A stretch of 64,000 nt of DNA from CAZNPU01 sp964575335 (GTDB taxonomy: Bacteria > Planctomycetota > Phycisphaerae > Phycisphaerales > SM1A02). The notes beneath the pieces were generated by a model. That model did no database searches, was not told where the DNA came from, and worked only from the letters and a program-made list of their open reading frames with translations. The position numbers and the translations under genes are program-made. Below, one piece after another: positions 17,036-26,175 of the stretch. How positions within the stretch are numbered: the stretch's first letter is position 1; each line of letters begins with the position of its first letter. The stretch covers positions 1 through 64,000 of the forward strand of contig CAZNPU010000014.1 in NCBI GenBank assembly GCA_964575335.1, read 5' to 3'.

Positions 17036-18943
17036 ATGTCCAAGATCATCGGCATCGATTTGGGTACCACAAACTCCGTGGTTGCGGTCATGGAGGGCGA
17101 TCAGCCTAAGGTGCTCATCAATTCCATTGGCAACCGCATCACGCCTTCAGTGGTCGCCTTCACCGAAAAGGGTGAACGTCTGGTCGGTCAACCCGCCCGA
17201 CATCAGCAGGTGACCAATCCCAAGAACACCATCTTCTCCATCAAGCGATTCATGGGTCGGCGGCACAATGAGGTGCAGTCGGAAGAGAAGCTCGTGCCTT
17301 ATGAAATCGTCGGCGGACCGGATGAACTGGTGAAGGTGAGTGTGCGCGGCAAGGAGTACACGCCGCCGGAGATCAGCGCGATGATTCTCCAGGACCTCAA
17401 GAAAACCGCTGAGGATTACCTGGGCGAGAAGGTTGACCGCGCGGTCATTACCGTTCCGGCGTACTTCAACGATTCGCAGCGACAGGCCACGAAAGACGCG
17501 GGCGAAATTGCCGGCTTGAAGGTCGAGCGCATCATCAACGAGCCGACCGCTGCGGCGCTCGCCTACGGTCTTGAAAAGAAAAAGAACGCCAAGATCGCGG
17601 TATTTGACCTCGGCGGCGGTACGTTCGATATCTCCATCCTCGACATCGGCGACGGCGTGTTCGAGGTGATCTCCACCAACGGCGACGGCCATCTCGGCGG
17701 CGACGACTGGGATCAGCGCATCATCGACTACGTTGCTGAAGAATTCCGCAAGAAGGAAGGCATCGACATCCGCAAGGATCCCATGGCGCTGCAGCGCCTG
17801 AAGGAAGCGGCGGAGAAGGCCAAGATTGAGTTGTCCACCTCGCAGGAAACCACAATCAACCTGCCGTTCATCACTGCCGACCAGAGCGGTCCGAAGCACC
17901 TGCAGCAGACCATTACCCGCAGCAAGTTCGAGTCGCTGTGCGATGATCTGTTCAAGCGGCTGCGCGGCCCGTGCGAGCAGGCTCTGCGCGACGCCAAGTT
18001 GAACGCCAAGGACATCGAAGAAGTGGTGCTGGTGGGCGGCTCCACGCGCATGCCCAAGGTGCAGGAGATCGCCAAGGAAATCTTCCACACCGATCAACTG
18101 GACAAGTCGATCAATCCCGATGAAGTCGTGGCGGTCGGCGCAGCCATTCAGGGCGCTGTGCTCAGCGGCGAGGTCAAGGACGTGCTGCTGCTCGACGTCA
18201 CGCCGCTGTCGCTGGGCGTTGAGACCCTCGGCGGCGTCATGACCAAGCTGATCGAGAAGAACACCACCATTCCCACGTCGCGCAAGGAAATCTTCTCGAC
18301 TGCCAGCGACAACCAGACCAGCGTGACCATTCACGTCCTGCAGGGCGAACGCGAATTCGCTGCGGACAATCGCACGCTGGGCAAGTTCGACCTGACCGAC
18401 ATTCCGCCCGCGCCGCGCGGTGTGCCGCAGATCGAGGTCGAGTTCGCCATCGACGCCAACGGCATTCTGAATGTCTCGGCGACCGATAAGGCCACCGGCA
18501 AGAGCCAGCGCATCGAGATCAAAGGCTCGTCCGGCCTCAGCAAGGAGGAAGTCGAGCGGATGCGCCGTGAAGCCGAAGCGCACGCCGCAGAGGACAAGGC
18601 TCGCCGCGAACTCGTCGATCTGCGCAACCGTGCAGAGCAGGTGATCTACACCACCAGGAAGTCGCTCGAAGAGCACGGCGGAAAGGTGAGCGCAGAAGTG
18701 CGCAGCAACATCGAGTCGGCGCTGTCGAACCTTGAAGACAAGGTCAAGGGCGATGAGAAGCGCGCCATCGAAGCGGCGCTCAAGCAGCTTGAAGATGCGT
18801 CGATCGAATTGGGCAAGGCGGTCTATCAGGCCACAGCCCAGCAGCAGGCCGGCGCGACGGGAGAAGCTGCGGGCGACGCTCAGGCAGGCGCCAAGTCTGA
18901 AGACGTGATCGATGCTGAGTATGAAGTGAAGGATGAGCATTGA
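17036..18943 (+). CDS. dnaK: Molecular chaperone DnaK (Hsp70)
   Basis: 635-residue ATP-dependent chaperone of normal length. The ATPase domain begins with IGIDLGTTNSVVAVMEGD and has the phosphate-binding FDLGGGTFDISILDIG and adenosine motif VVLVGGSTRMPKVQ. The interdomain linker is DVLLLDVTPLSLG. The substrate-binding domain is followed by a helical lid and the acidic C-terminal tail DVIDAEYEVKDEH, which matches the usual EEVD-like end of bacterial DnaK. A GAGG ribosome site lies 9 bases before the ATG. grpE and dnaJ are not adjacent, so it is a single-gene unit closed by a strong terminator. Confidence 0.98.
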   Translation: MSKIIGIDLGTTNSVVAVMEGDQPKVLINSIGNRITPSVVAFTEKGERLVGQPARHQQVTNPKNTIFSIKRFMGRRHNEVQSEEKLVPYEIVGGPDELVKVSVRGKEYTPPEISAMILQDLKKTAEDYLGEKVDRAVITVPAYFNDSQRQATKDAGEIAGLKVERIINEPTAAALAYGLEKKKNAKIAVFDLGGGTFDISILDIGDGVFEVISTNGDGHLGGDDWDQRIIDYVAEEFRKKEGIDIRKDPMALQRLKEAAEKAKIELSTSQETTINLPFITADQSGPKHLQQTITRSKFESLCDDLFKRLRGPCEQALRDAKLNAKDIEEVVLVGGSTRMPKVQEIAKEIFHTDQLDKSINPDEVVAVGAAIQGAVLSGEVKDVLLLDVTPLSLGVETLGGVMTKLIEKNTTIPTSRKEIFSTASDNQTSVTIHVLQGEREFAADNRTLGKFDLTDIPPAPRGVPQIEVEFAIDANGILNVSATDKATGKSQRIEIKGSSGLSKEEVERMRREAEAHAAEDKARRELVDLRNRAEQVIYTTRKSLEEHGGKVSAEVRSNIESALSNLEDKVKGDEKRAIEAALKQLEDASIELGKAVYQATAQQQAGATGEAAGDAQAGAKSEDVIDAEYEVKDEH

Positions 18944-18992
18944 TCAGCGCTTCGCAGAAGCCGCAAACCCCTGACCTCAACCCATAACCAAC

Positions 18993-19025
18993 AAAGCCCG
19001 TGTTCAATGAACACGGGCTTTATTT
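18993..19025 (+). terminator. Rho-independent terminator of dnaK
   Basis: A perfect 13-bp stem, AAAGCCCGTGTTC at 18993-19005 and GAACACGGGCTTT at 19009-19021, with a 3-base loop and a T-rich tail. Because the stem starts with AAA it may also work on the minus strand, against transcription leaving proS. Confidence 0.92.
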
Positions 19026-19102
19026 CATTGCGACTCGTTTGACGCGCTTATGCGGCGGTCATGCTGCCTGCTGCATCCTGCGTTTGAGCGCTGTCATCAT
19101 GC

Positions 19103-20635
19103 TCAGTATGCCTTCGCCCATACGACGCGCTGCGTGCTCGGCTGGCCGGTGATGATGCACTGACCAGGCTCGGCTTCGCCTTCGCCGACAAGCGGAATGC
19201 ACCGCACCGTCACGCCAAGATCGTCCTTCACCTTCTTCTCCACTTCAGGATCGCCGGAGAAATGGCTCATGGCGAAGCCGGCATGAATCTCTGGTTGCTC
19301 CTTGTTGCGGGGCGTGAAGAACTCGTAGAACTCATCTTTCGAATTGATGATGTGCGTGTGCTGATCACGAAACGCTCGCGCGCGCTGGAAGAGGTTGTCC
19401 TGAATTTCATCGAGCATGTGCACGATGGCGTCGATGAACTGGGCGCGCGGCATGCTGGTTTTTTCCTTGTGCGGCTTGTCGCGGCGGGCCATGAATACGG
19501 CATCGTTGGCGATGTCGCGCGGCCCGATTTCCAGGCGAAGCGGCACGCCCTTTTTGATCCAGCTCCACACCTTGTCGCCGCCGCGCATGTCGCGATCGTC
19601 AATTTCAACCTCAATGCGCCGGCCGTGATACGGAATCACCCGCAGATCATCCGCCAGTTTCTGGCAATAGTTGCGGACTGCAGCAGGATCGTCAGCCTTC
19701 ATCGTGATCGGAATGATCACCACATGCGCCGGCGCCAGCCGCGGGGGGAGAATCAGCCCGTCGTCATCGCTGTGCGTCATGATCAGAGCGCCGATCAGAC
19801 GCGTCGACACGCCCCACGAGGTCGTCCAGGCGTATTCGAGGTTGCCCTCGGCGCTGAGATACTTGATCTCGCTTGCCTTCGAGAAGTTCTGCCCCAGGAA
19901 GTGCGACGTGCCGGCCTGCAGCGCTTTGCGGTCCTGCATCATCGCTTCGATGCAGTACGTATTCACCGCACCGGGGAAGCGCTCGCCGGCGGTTTTTTCC
20001 CCCTTGATCACCGGCATGGCCATGTAGTTTTCAGCAAATTCGCTGTACACATCGAGCATGCGCAGCGTTTCCTCCATGGCCTCTTCGCGCGTGCTGTGGG
20101 CGGTGTGGCCTTCCTGCCAGAGAAACTCAGCCGTGCGCAGGAACAGCCGCGTGCGCATCTCCCAGCGAACGACATTGGCCCATTGATTGATCAGCAGCGG
20201 CAGATCGCGGTAGCTTTCGACCCACTTGGCGAACATCGCGCCGATGATGGTTTCACTCGTCGGTCGAACGACCAGCGGCTCTTCCAGTTGCGATTCGGGA
20301 TCGGGGATCAGCCCGCCATTCGGGCCCGCCACGAGTCGGTGATGGGTCACCACTGCGCACTCCTTGGCGAACCCTTCAACGTGTTCAGCTTCCTTGGCAA
20401 GAAACGACAGCGGAATAAACAGCGGGAAATAGGCGTTCTTGTGTCCCGTTGCCTTGAACATGCCGTCCAGCGTCCGCTGCATGTTCTCCCACAGCGCGTA
20501 GCCCCACGGCTTGATAACCATACAGCCGCGCACCGGTGAGGTTTCTGCAAGATCAGCAGCGCGGATCACCTGCTGATACCACTCGGGGTAATTCTCTTGA
20601 CGGGTGGGACTGATTGCGGTCTTCTCGTGCGACAT
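19103..20635 (-). CDS. proS: Prolyl-tRNA synthetase (archaeal/eukaryal type)
   Basis: Charges tRNA-Pro. 510 residues, the short ProS form lacking the INS editing domain of the long bacterial type. Class II motif 2 is seen in RWEMRTRLFLRTAEFLWQEG, and the TSE substrate loop in VVRPTSETIIGAMFAKW. The anticodon-binding domain starts near VVIIPITMKADDPAAVRNYC. The C-terminal portion is compact, with no extra Tyr-end extension as in some archaeal enzymes (ends VVWAKAY). The start at 20635 is well placed. Confidence 0.95.
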   Translation of the reverse strand: MSHEKTAISPTRQENYPEWYQQVIRAADLAETSPVRGCMVIKPWGYALWENMQRTLDGMFKATGHKNAYFPLFIPLSFLAKEAEHVEGFAKECAVVTHHRLVAGPNGGLIPDPESQLEEPLVVRPTSETIIGAMFAKWVESYRDLPLLINQWANVVRWEMRTRLFLRTAEFLWQEGHTAHSTREEAMEETLRMLDVYSEFAENYMAMPVIKGEKTAGERFPGAVNTYCIEAMMQDRKALQAGTSHFLGQNFSKASEIKYLSAEGNLEYAWTTSWGVSTRLIGALIMTHSDDDGLILPPRLAPAHVVIIPITMKADDPAAVRNYCQKLADDLRVIPYHGRRIEVEIDDRDMRGGDKVWSWIKKGVPLRLEIGPRDIANDAVFMARRDKPHKEKTSMPRAQFIDAIVHMLDEIQDNLFQRARAFRDQHTHIINSKDEFYEFFTPRNKEQPEIHAGFAMSHFSGDPEVEKKVKDDLGVTVRCIPLVGEGEAEPGQCIITGQPSTQRVVWAKAY

Positions 20636-20878
20636 GGGGCGAAGATTCCGAGTACAAACAAAAACAAAATGTCAGATACAGAGCGCTGAGAGAGCCTGAG
20701 TGTAGCGGACAGAGCATCCCGCCGTTGGAGATTCACAGGCGAAACTGCCCAGTATCGCCGGCGCTGCCGGGTACGCAAGTGTAGGGATTGATCAAGAGCA
20801 ATGGCGTATTTTCACTCTACATCCATGTTCGATTCATCAGGTAACAGCAGGCAAGCTGCCCGCTAAACTGGTGCGGTC

Positions 20879-21808
20879 ATGTCCACTGCCGCTGCCATCC
20901 AATCGCCCTTGACGTCCCTTCGGCTGATTGCTGCCGACATCAAACTGGCCCACAGCGTTTTTGCGATGCCCTTTGCGCTGCTGGCGGCGTTCATGGCGGC
21001 TGTTCCACATGGCGCAACGGACATCGCCTGGGCGCGTTTCGGCGGCCAGCTCGCCCTGATCGTCGTCGCCATGGTTTTCGCAAGAACCGCAGCCATGCTC
21101 GCCAATCGCCTGCTTGATCGCGAGATTGACAGGAACAATCCGCGTACCGCCGGCCGCGCTATTCCCTCCGGCCGACTCGCTGCGTCGCACGCGCGTGCGG
21201 CCCTGGTGGTATGTGTCGTGTGTTTCATGCTTGTCTGCGCCAGCTTCGGCGTGCTGTATGGCAATTGGTGGCCGAGCATTCTCGGTCTGCCGGTTCTGGC
21301 GTGGATTTGCGCATACGGCTATCTCAAGCGATTTACTGCGTTGTGTCACCTCTATCTCGGTTCAAGCCTTGCCATCAGCCCAATTGCTGCAGCAATCGCC
21401 ATCGAACCCGGCGCGGTGGTTGCGTCGCCTGCCATCTGGCTGCTGGCTGCGATGGTGCTGTGCTGGGTGGCGGGGTTCGACATCATCTACGCCCTGCAGG
21501 ATGTGGAAATCGATCGCCAGCAGGGGCTGTATTCAATTCCTTCGCGCTTCGGCGTGCGAAACGCGCTGTTGATCAGTCGCGGGCTGCATGCAGTTGCAGT
21601 GGCGTGTCTGTGCGGAACATTGCTTCTTGATCCGCGGTTCGGCGTGCTCTTTGGAATCGGTGTGCTCGTGGTGTGCGGATTGCTTTTGTATGAGCATCTG
21701 ACCGTCACGCGATGGGGAACAACCAGGATCGCATTGGCGTTTTTCACGCTCAACGGCGTAATCAGCTGCGTGCTGGGCGCGCTGGGAATCATTGACGTTC
21801 TGCAATAA
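20879..21808 (+). CDS. ubiA: UbiA-family polyprenyltransferase (4-hydroxybenzoate or MqnP-like)
   Basis: 309-residue protein with eight or nine membrane helices. The first Asp-rich motif is in NRLLDREIDRNNPRTAGRAI and the second is in DIIYALQDVEIDRQQGLYSI. These bind the magnesium-diphosphate of the prenyl donor, and the enzyme attaches a polyprenyl chain to an aromatic acid for quinone synthesis. The RTAGRAIPSG segment fits the subgroup often seen with the futalosine menaquinone pathway (MqnP), but no neighbouring gene decides between the two. It is divergent from proS, and the next gene follows after 51 bp. Confidence 0.85.
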   Translation: MSTAAAIQSPLTSLRLIAADIKLAHSVFAMPFALLAAFMAAVPHGATDIAWARFGGQLALIVVAMVFARTAAMLANRLLDREIDRNNPRTAGRAIPSGRLAASHARAALVVCVVCFMLVCASFGVLYGNWWPSILGLPVLAWICAYGYLKRFTALCHLYLGSSLAISPIAAAIAIEPGAVVASPAIWLLAAMVLCWVAGFDIIYALQDVEIDRQQGLYSIPSRFGVRNALLISRGLHAVAVACLCGTLLLDPRFGVLFGIGVLVVCGLLLYEHLTVTRWGTTRIALAFFTLNGVISCVLGALGIIDVLQ

Positions 21809-21859
21809 ACGTCCGCGCAACTGCAACGTCGCCATGCCCGCGCCCGGTACAATGCGTGC

Positions 21860-23245
21860 ATGACCACATTTGCTGAACCTCACGCCCCCGTCACGTCGGC
21901 GGATTTATCCGCCAGCGCCATAACGCCCGAGTTTCTCGCATCGCTGCAGCGCGATTTCGCCAGCAAACCCGCATACCGACTGGCCCAGAACGCGGTGACG
22001 CAGTGCACGATTGACGATGTTGCGCTCAACCGCTCGGTGATTACCACGACCGATCACACCTTCAGCCACGTGCTGGATGACTGGGCGGTGACGAACCAGA
22101 AGCGGTCCGGCCGATGCTGGTGCTTTGCGGGGCTGAATCTCTTTCGCGTCGGCGCGATGAAGAAGATGAACCTCAAGGACTTTGAGTTCAGCCAGAACTT
22201 TACGCTGTTCTGGGACAAGTTCGAGCGCAGCAATTACTTTCTGGAAGCGATCATCGAAACCGCCGACCGCGACATCGACGACCGCACCGTAGCGTTCCTG
22301 CTCGACCGGCCGCTGGAGGACGGCGGGCAGTGGAACATGTTTGTGAACATTGTGAAAAAGCACGGCCTGGTGCCCAAGGCAGCCATGCCGGAAACGCAAA
22401 GCTCTTCCGATACGCAGCGCATGAACAGCGTGCTGATTCACAAGCTGCGCGAAGGCGCGATGACGCTGCGCGACTTACGCAAGGCTGGCGCGCCCATGGA
22501 GGCTGTGCGGGCCGCCAAGCACGATGTTCTTCGCGTGATTCACCGCATCCTGTGCATCCATCTCGGCACGCCGCCTGCAAAGTTCGACTGGCAATGGAAC
22601 GACAAGGATCGGGTGTTTCATCGCGACGGCGAAATGACGCCGCAGGCGTTTGCGCAGAAGTATGTCGACCTGCCGCTTGACGAATACGTGTGTCTCGTGA
22701 ACGACCCGCGCGAGAGCAGCCCCTATAACCGCACGTTCACCGTGCAGTATCTGGGCAACGTGGTGGGCGGCGACATCGTGATATACCTCAACGTTGAAAT
22801 TGATGTCATGAAGGACATCGCCAAGCGCAGCATCATGGACGGCGAGCCGGTGTGGTTCGGCTGCGATGTTGGCAAGATGATGCGCCGCGATATGGGCGTA
22901 TGGGACAAAAATCTCTACGACTACGAAACGCTGTACGACACGTCGTTTGGTCTTACGAAAGCGCAGCGACTGCTTGCGCATCAGACGCTCATGACGCACG
23001 CAATGCTTTTCACGGGCGTCGATGTGGTGCACGATCGCCCGAGACGGTGGCGCGTGGAGAACAGTTGGGGCGAAGAATGCAGCGGCCGTAAGGGCTTTTA
23101 TGTCATGAATGACAACTGGTTCGACGAGCACATGTTTGAGATTGCAGCTCGCAAAAGCTATCTGCCCGTTGAACTTCAGCAGGCTCTTGAGCAGGAGCCG
23201 ATTGTGCTTCCGCCCTGGGATCCGATGGGCGCACTGGCCAGATAA
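21860..23245 (+). CDS. pepC: C1-family aminopeptidase (bleomycin hydrolase/PepC type)
   Basis: 461-residue papain-like cytosolic peptidase. The catalytic triad is visible: Cys86 in KRSGRCWCFAGLN, the His in THAMLFTGVDVV and the Asn in RVENSWGEECSGRKG. Length and the Gln before the Cys motif match bleomycin hydrolase/PepC, which form hexamers and trim peptides from the N terminus. No signal peptide. It is 51 bp after the prenyltransferase gene, with which it may share a transcript. Confidence 0.93.
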   Translation: MTTFAEPHAPVTSADLSASAITPEFLASLQRDFASKPAYRLAQNAVTQCTIDDVALNRSVITTTDHTFSHVLDDWAVTNQKRSGRCWCFAGLNLFRVGAMKKMNLKDFEFSQNFTLFWDKFERSNYFLEAIIETADRDIDDRTVAFLLDRPLEDGGQWNMFVNIVKKHGLVPKAAMPETQSSSDTQRMNSVLIHKLREGAMTLRDLRKAGAPMEAVRAAKHDVLRVIHRILCIHLGTPPAKFDWQWNDKDRVFHRDGEMTPQAFAQKYVDLPLDEYVCLVNDPRESSPYNRTFTVQYLGNVVGGDIVIYLNVEIDVMKDIAKRSIMDGEPVWFGCDVGKMMRRDMGVWDKNLYDYETLYDTSFGLTKAQRLLAHQTLMTHAMLFTGVDVVHDRPRRWRVENSWGEECSGRKGFYVMNDNWFDEHMFEIAARKSYLPVELQQALEQEPIVLPPWDPMGALAR

Positions 23246-23430
23246 GAAGCAGCGAAAAAAGAAAACAGAGAGCCGCAAGCAGTCAGCAGAAAGCGGCAAA
23301 CGAGACTCTGGCGCTCGCGGAATTCTACTTATGTTTGCACGCAGCGCGCAGCGACCCATGCAATATGGCTCGCTGCGCGTTGTGATGCGGCATGATGCAC
23401 CCGATGCAAAACGCACTTCGTTGCCGGAGC

Positions 23431-23472
23431 AAATAAAAAGCGGGAGTCAAAGCGTAATGCTCCAACTCCCGC
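23431..23472 (-). terminator. Rho-independent terminator ending the ncRNA candidate
   Basis: On the minus strand GCGGGAGT pairs with ACTCCCGC (plus-strand arms 23465-23472 and 23440-23447), immediately followed by TTTTTATTT. The 8-bp GC-rich stem and T-run are classical. There is no T-run on the plus strand, so it does not serve pepC. Confidence 0.82.
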
Positions 23473-23745
23473 CGGGACGTGGGTCATAAGTACATCGTTG
23501 CGGCGTGAAGGTTACAACGTAGGAACGGCAGTCAGGGCCGGTCACCGCAGTTGGGCTTTTGCGCGTGTGTTCTCAACTTCCGGTTTGCAGTGAAATTGAC
23601 ATACCAGGCCCACCCATCGCAACGAACAATCCGCCGCCAGCGCGACAGCAACAGCGTCGGCCGGCAATCGTTGCCGGACGGGGCAAATGAATCCCCGTAA
23701 ACGATGTGGGGCGTCACGGCCGCACGCGAATCATCATGCGAGCAC
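23433..23745 (-). ncRNA. Candidate structured non-coding RNA, about 310 nt, family unknown
   Basis: The segment has a promoter-like pair just upstream and a strong terminator at its end. Inside are two adjacent hairpins: CCGGCAA/TTGCCGG with a 3-base loop (23661-23677) and ACGGGG/CCCCGT (23678-23698). An 8-bp long-range pairing joins 23700-23707 with 23492-23499 (ACATCGTT with AACGATGT in the RNA). I do not see the conserved core of RNase P RNA, the SRP apical loop or a tmRNA tag. A 61-codon GTG open frame runs through it (23532-23717) but has no ribosome site. It could be a divergent housekeeping RNA or a new family. Confidence 0.6.
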
Positions 23746-23751
23746 GTTCAC

Positions 23752-23779
23752 ACTATAAATCCAATGTGGCCGGATGCAA
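23752..23779 (-). promoter_or_regulatory. Sigma-70-like promoter of the ncRNA candidate
   Basis: On the minus strand TTGCAT (23774-23779) and TATAGT (23752-23757) are separated by 16 bases. This is close to the consensus TTGACA/TATAAT and would start transcription near 23745. Confidence 0.6.
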
Positions 23780-24035
23780 CTTCGATTCGCCGATCAAATG
23801 CATTCAATCATCGGCGGTGCGCCAGACGCCTTGTAATCCGTAGGAGCGATGATTGTTGCAAGCTCTTGCGATAACCGCATTAAGCTTCGCACAGATCAAC
23901 AATCAACGCAGGAGAGAATCTGGCGACCGCCGATGAAAAAAATGCATTATTCAGGAATCACAGTTCCATTTCGATCTTCGTTATGCCGCGAGCCTGGCCG
24001 CATGATGCGCTCTGCGGCGCAGACGGAACGGCGTT

Positions 24036-25625
24036 TTAGCCCCAATTGGCGATGACCATCAGCAGGTCGTCCACATTCACTTCCCCGTCGCCGCCGGGGG
24101 GAGCGATGTCAGCGTCGCAGCTGCCTCGGCCGGGGCACGGTCCCCATGTAGCGATCACCGCCAGGAGGTCATCGACGTTGACGATGCCGTCGCCGGTCAC
24201 ATCACCGGGCGTGGTCTGCTGCTGATTGCCCAGCGTGCCGTCGGGATTCACGTTCTGTGCGTAGATGTTGCCGACGTCATCGCGGCTGTCGCGCCATGCC
24301 AGCAGTGCGCTGCCGGTGGCGCTGCGCGTAGCAGCCAGGCGCGATTTGCCTGTCATTGATGTGCAGGGGTACAGCACCGCCGGGCTCCACATGAACTCGC
24401 CATGACGATCGAGGGCTGCGCCAAAAATCAATGCGTCGTCGGAACGATCAAAGCCGAAGGTCATCGCGCCATTGTCAGTCAGCACGCAAGATACGAATCC
24501 CGGCTGATTCCCGCTGGGCGCAATGATCTGCTTGCCGGCGTCGGTCCAGGCGCGATTTCCCGCAGCGTCGATGCGCTGGCCGTACACCGCATACTGACTC
24601 TGGAACACGATGTCGGTTTCGGCCCAGAAGGCGTAAATGTCGTTGTGTACCGGATCGAACGCGATCGACGGCGCCAGGCGCATAATCCCATTGGTGTTGG
24701 TTGACACGGCAACGCCGTTATGTGCAAAGACTTCTGCGCCGGTGCTGTCAACGCGCTGCACGTAGGCGTTTCGCGTGCCGCCGACTTCATACCAGGCGTA
24801 CACCGCGCCGCCATTGCCATCGGATTCCACCAGCGGGAAGTAGCCGTTCTGCACCGAGTTGGCGTCGAAGACGATCACCGGCATGCCGTTGTTCCACAGC
24901 ATGTTGCCGGATGCGTCATACTTTTGCGTGTACAGGTGCTTGTTGCTGAGGAAGTTGCCAATCGGGCGAACCCACAGCGCGATGACGCTGCCATTGTCGG
25001 AAGCCGCCAGATCGCTCAGCGTATAGCTGCCGGTGGCCGGCGTTTCGCCGATGCCTCCAGCGGCCCATTGCGGCACGCCGTTGCTGTTGAGCTTTTGCAG
25101 CCGATAACCGATTTCCTGCGTCCAGCCCACAATGTAGTTGCCATCGGATGTCGCAACGACGCTCGGGTTGGCGACGAAATCGGTGGTGTTGGTCACCAGC
25201 ACACCCGTCGGGCCCCACAGCAGTGTGCCGTCGGGGCTGATCTTGTTTACGCCGATCTGCACGCCGCCCTGTCGATCATCGCGATAGGCGATGATGGCGT
25301 TGTCGTCGTCATCCACAGCAAGCCCGTAATCCTGCGTTGAGCTGAAGGAGCGGTCCGCAATCAGGATGCCGTTGTGCGGCCACTGCGCGACGCCCTGAGC
25401 GTCCAGACGCTGCAGGTAAACGTCATAGCCGCCTGCATGATTGTCAAACCAGCTGATGTAGCAGCCGCCATCGGATGTGGCGACGATCTTCGCCTGAGTC
25501 TGTTCGCCGGAGCGGTCAGCGATCACCAGGTTCTGTGAAGCGTCGCTGCTCCATTGGGCAAGACATGCGCCGGCAGGAACGAGGCCAAGAATCGCAACAA
25601 GGGCTGCCTTGGGGACAGTGTACAT
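24036..25625 (-). CDS. Secreted repeat protein with dockerin-like C terminus
   Basis: 529 residues. The signal peptide is at about 1-23 (ending CLA). The body has repeated blade-like units with Gly-Gly-x-Tyr, SWFDNHAGGYDVYLQRLDAQ, AYRDDRQGGVQIGVNKI and LLAWRDSRDDVGNIYAQNVN, suggesting a beta-propeller. The C terminus carries the paired calcium-loop repeats GDGIVNVDDLLAVIATWG and GDGEVNVDDLLMVIANWG. The function is unknown; it is likely extracellular or surface-attached. No close terminator is seen after its stop. Confidence 0.8.
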   Translation of the reverse strand: MYTVPKAALVAILGLVPAGACLAQWSSDASQNLVIADRSGEQTQAKIVATSDGGCYISWFDNHAGGYDVYLQRLDAQGVAQWPHNGILIADRSFSSTQDYGLAVDDDDNAIIAYRDDRQGGVQIGVNKISPDGTLLWGPTGVLVTNTTDFVANPSVVATSDGNYIVGWTQEIGYRLQKLNSNGVPQWAAGGIGETPATGSYTLSDLAASDNGSVIALWVRPIGNFLSNKHLYTQKYDASGNMLWNNGMPVIVFDANSVQNGYFPLVESDGNGGAVYAWYEVGGTRNAYVQRVDSTGAEVFAHNGVAVSTNTNGIMRLAPSIAFDPVHNDIYAFWAETDIVFQSQYAVYGQRIDAAGNRAWTDAGKQIIAPSGNQPGFVSCVLTDNGAMTFGFDRSDDALIFGAALDRHGEFMWSPAVLYPCTSMTGKSRLAATRSATGSALLAWRDSRDDVGNIYAQNVNPDGTLGNQQQTTPGDVTGDGIVNVDDLLAVIATWGPCPGRGSCDADIAPPGGDGEVNVDDLLMVIANWG

Positions 25626-26175
25626 CGATCATTCTCCTGAAAAATTCACCATGCGGTGGGCGTACCGCAATCATGACCTCACCAATGCAACGACAGCGAA
25701 AGGCAAGCTTATCGCTTCTAGTGCCCCCCGGTGGATGAGGTGTAACGGGCTCATCCTCGCACCTTTGCCGTCTGAAGGCAATATTGATCCGGCAAAAAAC
25801 AGGAATCGAATCCCAGAATCTGCTCCGGCGCACAAAGACCACGCAGGCCATGCTGCGGCGCATCGAACAGTCAGTGCGCGGCGCATTGTTTACCTGTTGT
25901 TTCTGCATCTTTGCGATGCAGCTTTGCTGTGCACACAGCGTCTGGATAACTGCGCTTGCCCGTCTGAAGCTGCCATTTCTGTGGTGCAGGTCATTGGGGA
26001 ACTCTGGATTCCTCTGCCTGCCGGCTTCCAGCAACAAGGAGAAGCGGCGTGGTAAATATGCGGAGTTTTCAGAAACGCCGCGTGTGCAGCGTGGCTTGAT
26101 CGTGTCATGGCAGCGGTTTACAGTCATCCAGCCTGAGTTCGCTGCGTCCGCTGCTTGGGTCGGTGACTACTTCGC
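25626..26175. other. 550-bp divergent intergenic region
   Basis: Lies between the divergent propeller gene and the ferredoxin/TPR gene. No gene, repeat or RNA structure that I can support; it presumably holds two promoters. Confidence 0.4.

Noticed and set aside
17147..18940. Very long open frame antisense to dnaK
   Set aside because: It mirrors the codon structure of a highly conserved gene with strong GC bias; the predicted protein has no family character.
19262..20539. Long open frame antisense to proS
   Set aside because: Same reason: a shadow of a conserved coding gene, rich in His and Arg.
23532..23717. 61-codon open frame inside the ncRNA candidate
   Set aside because: GTG start without a ribosome site, no recognisable domain; hairpins and a long-range pairing explain the region better. 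Not fully excluded.
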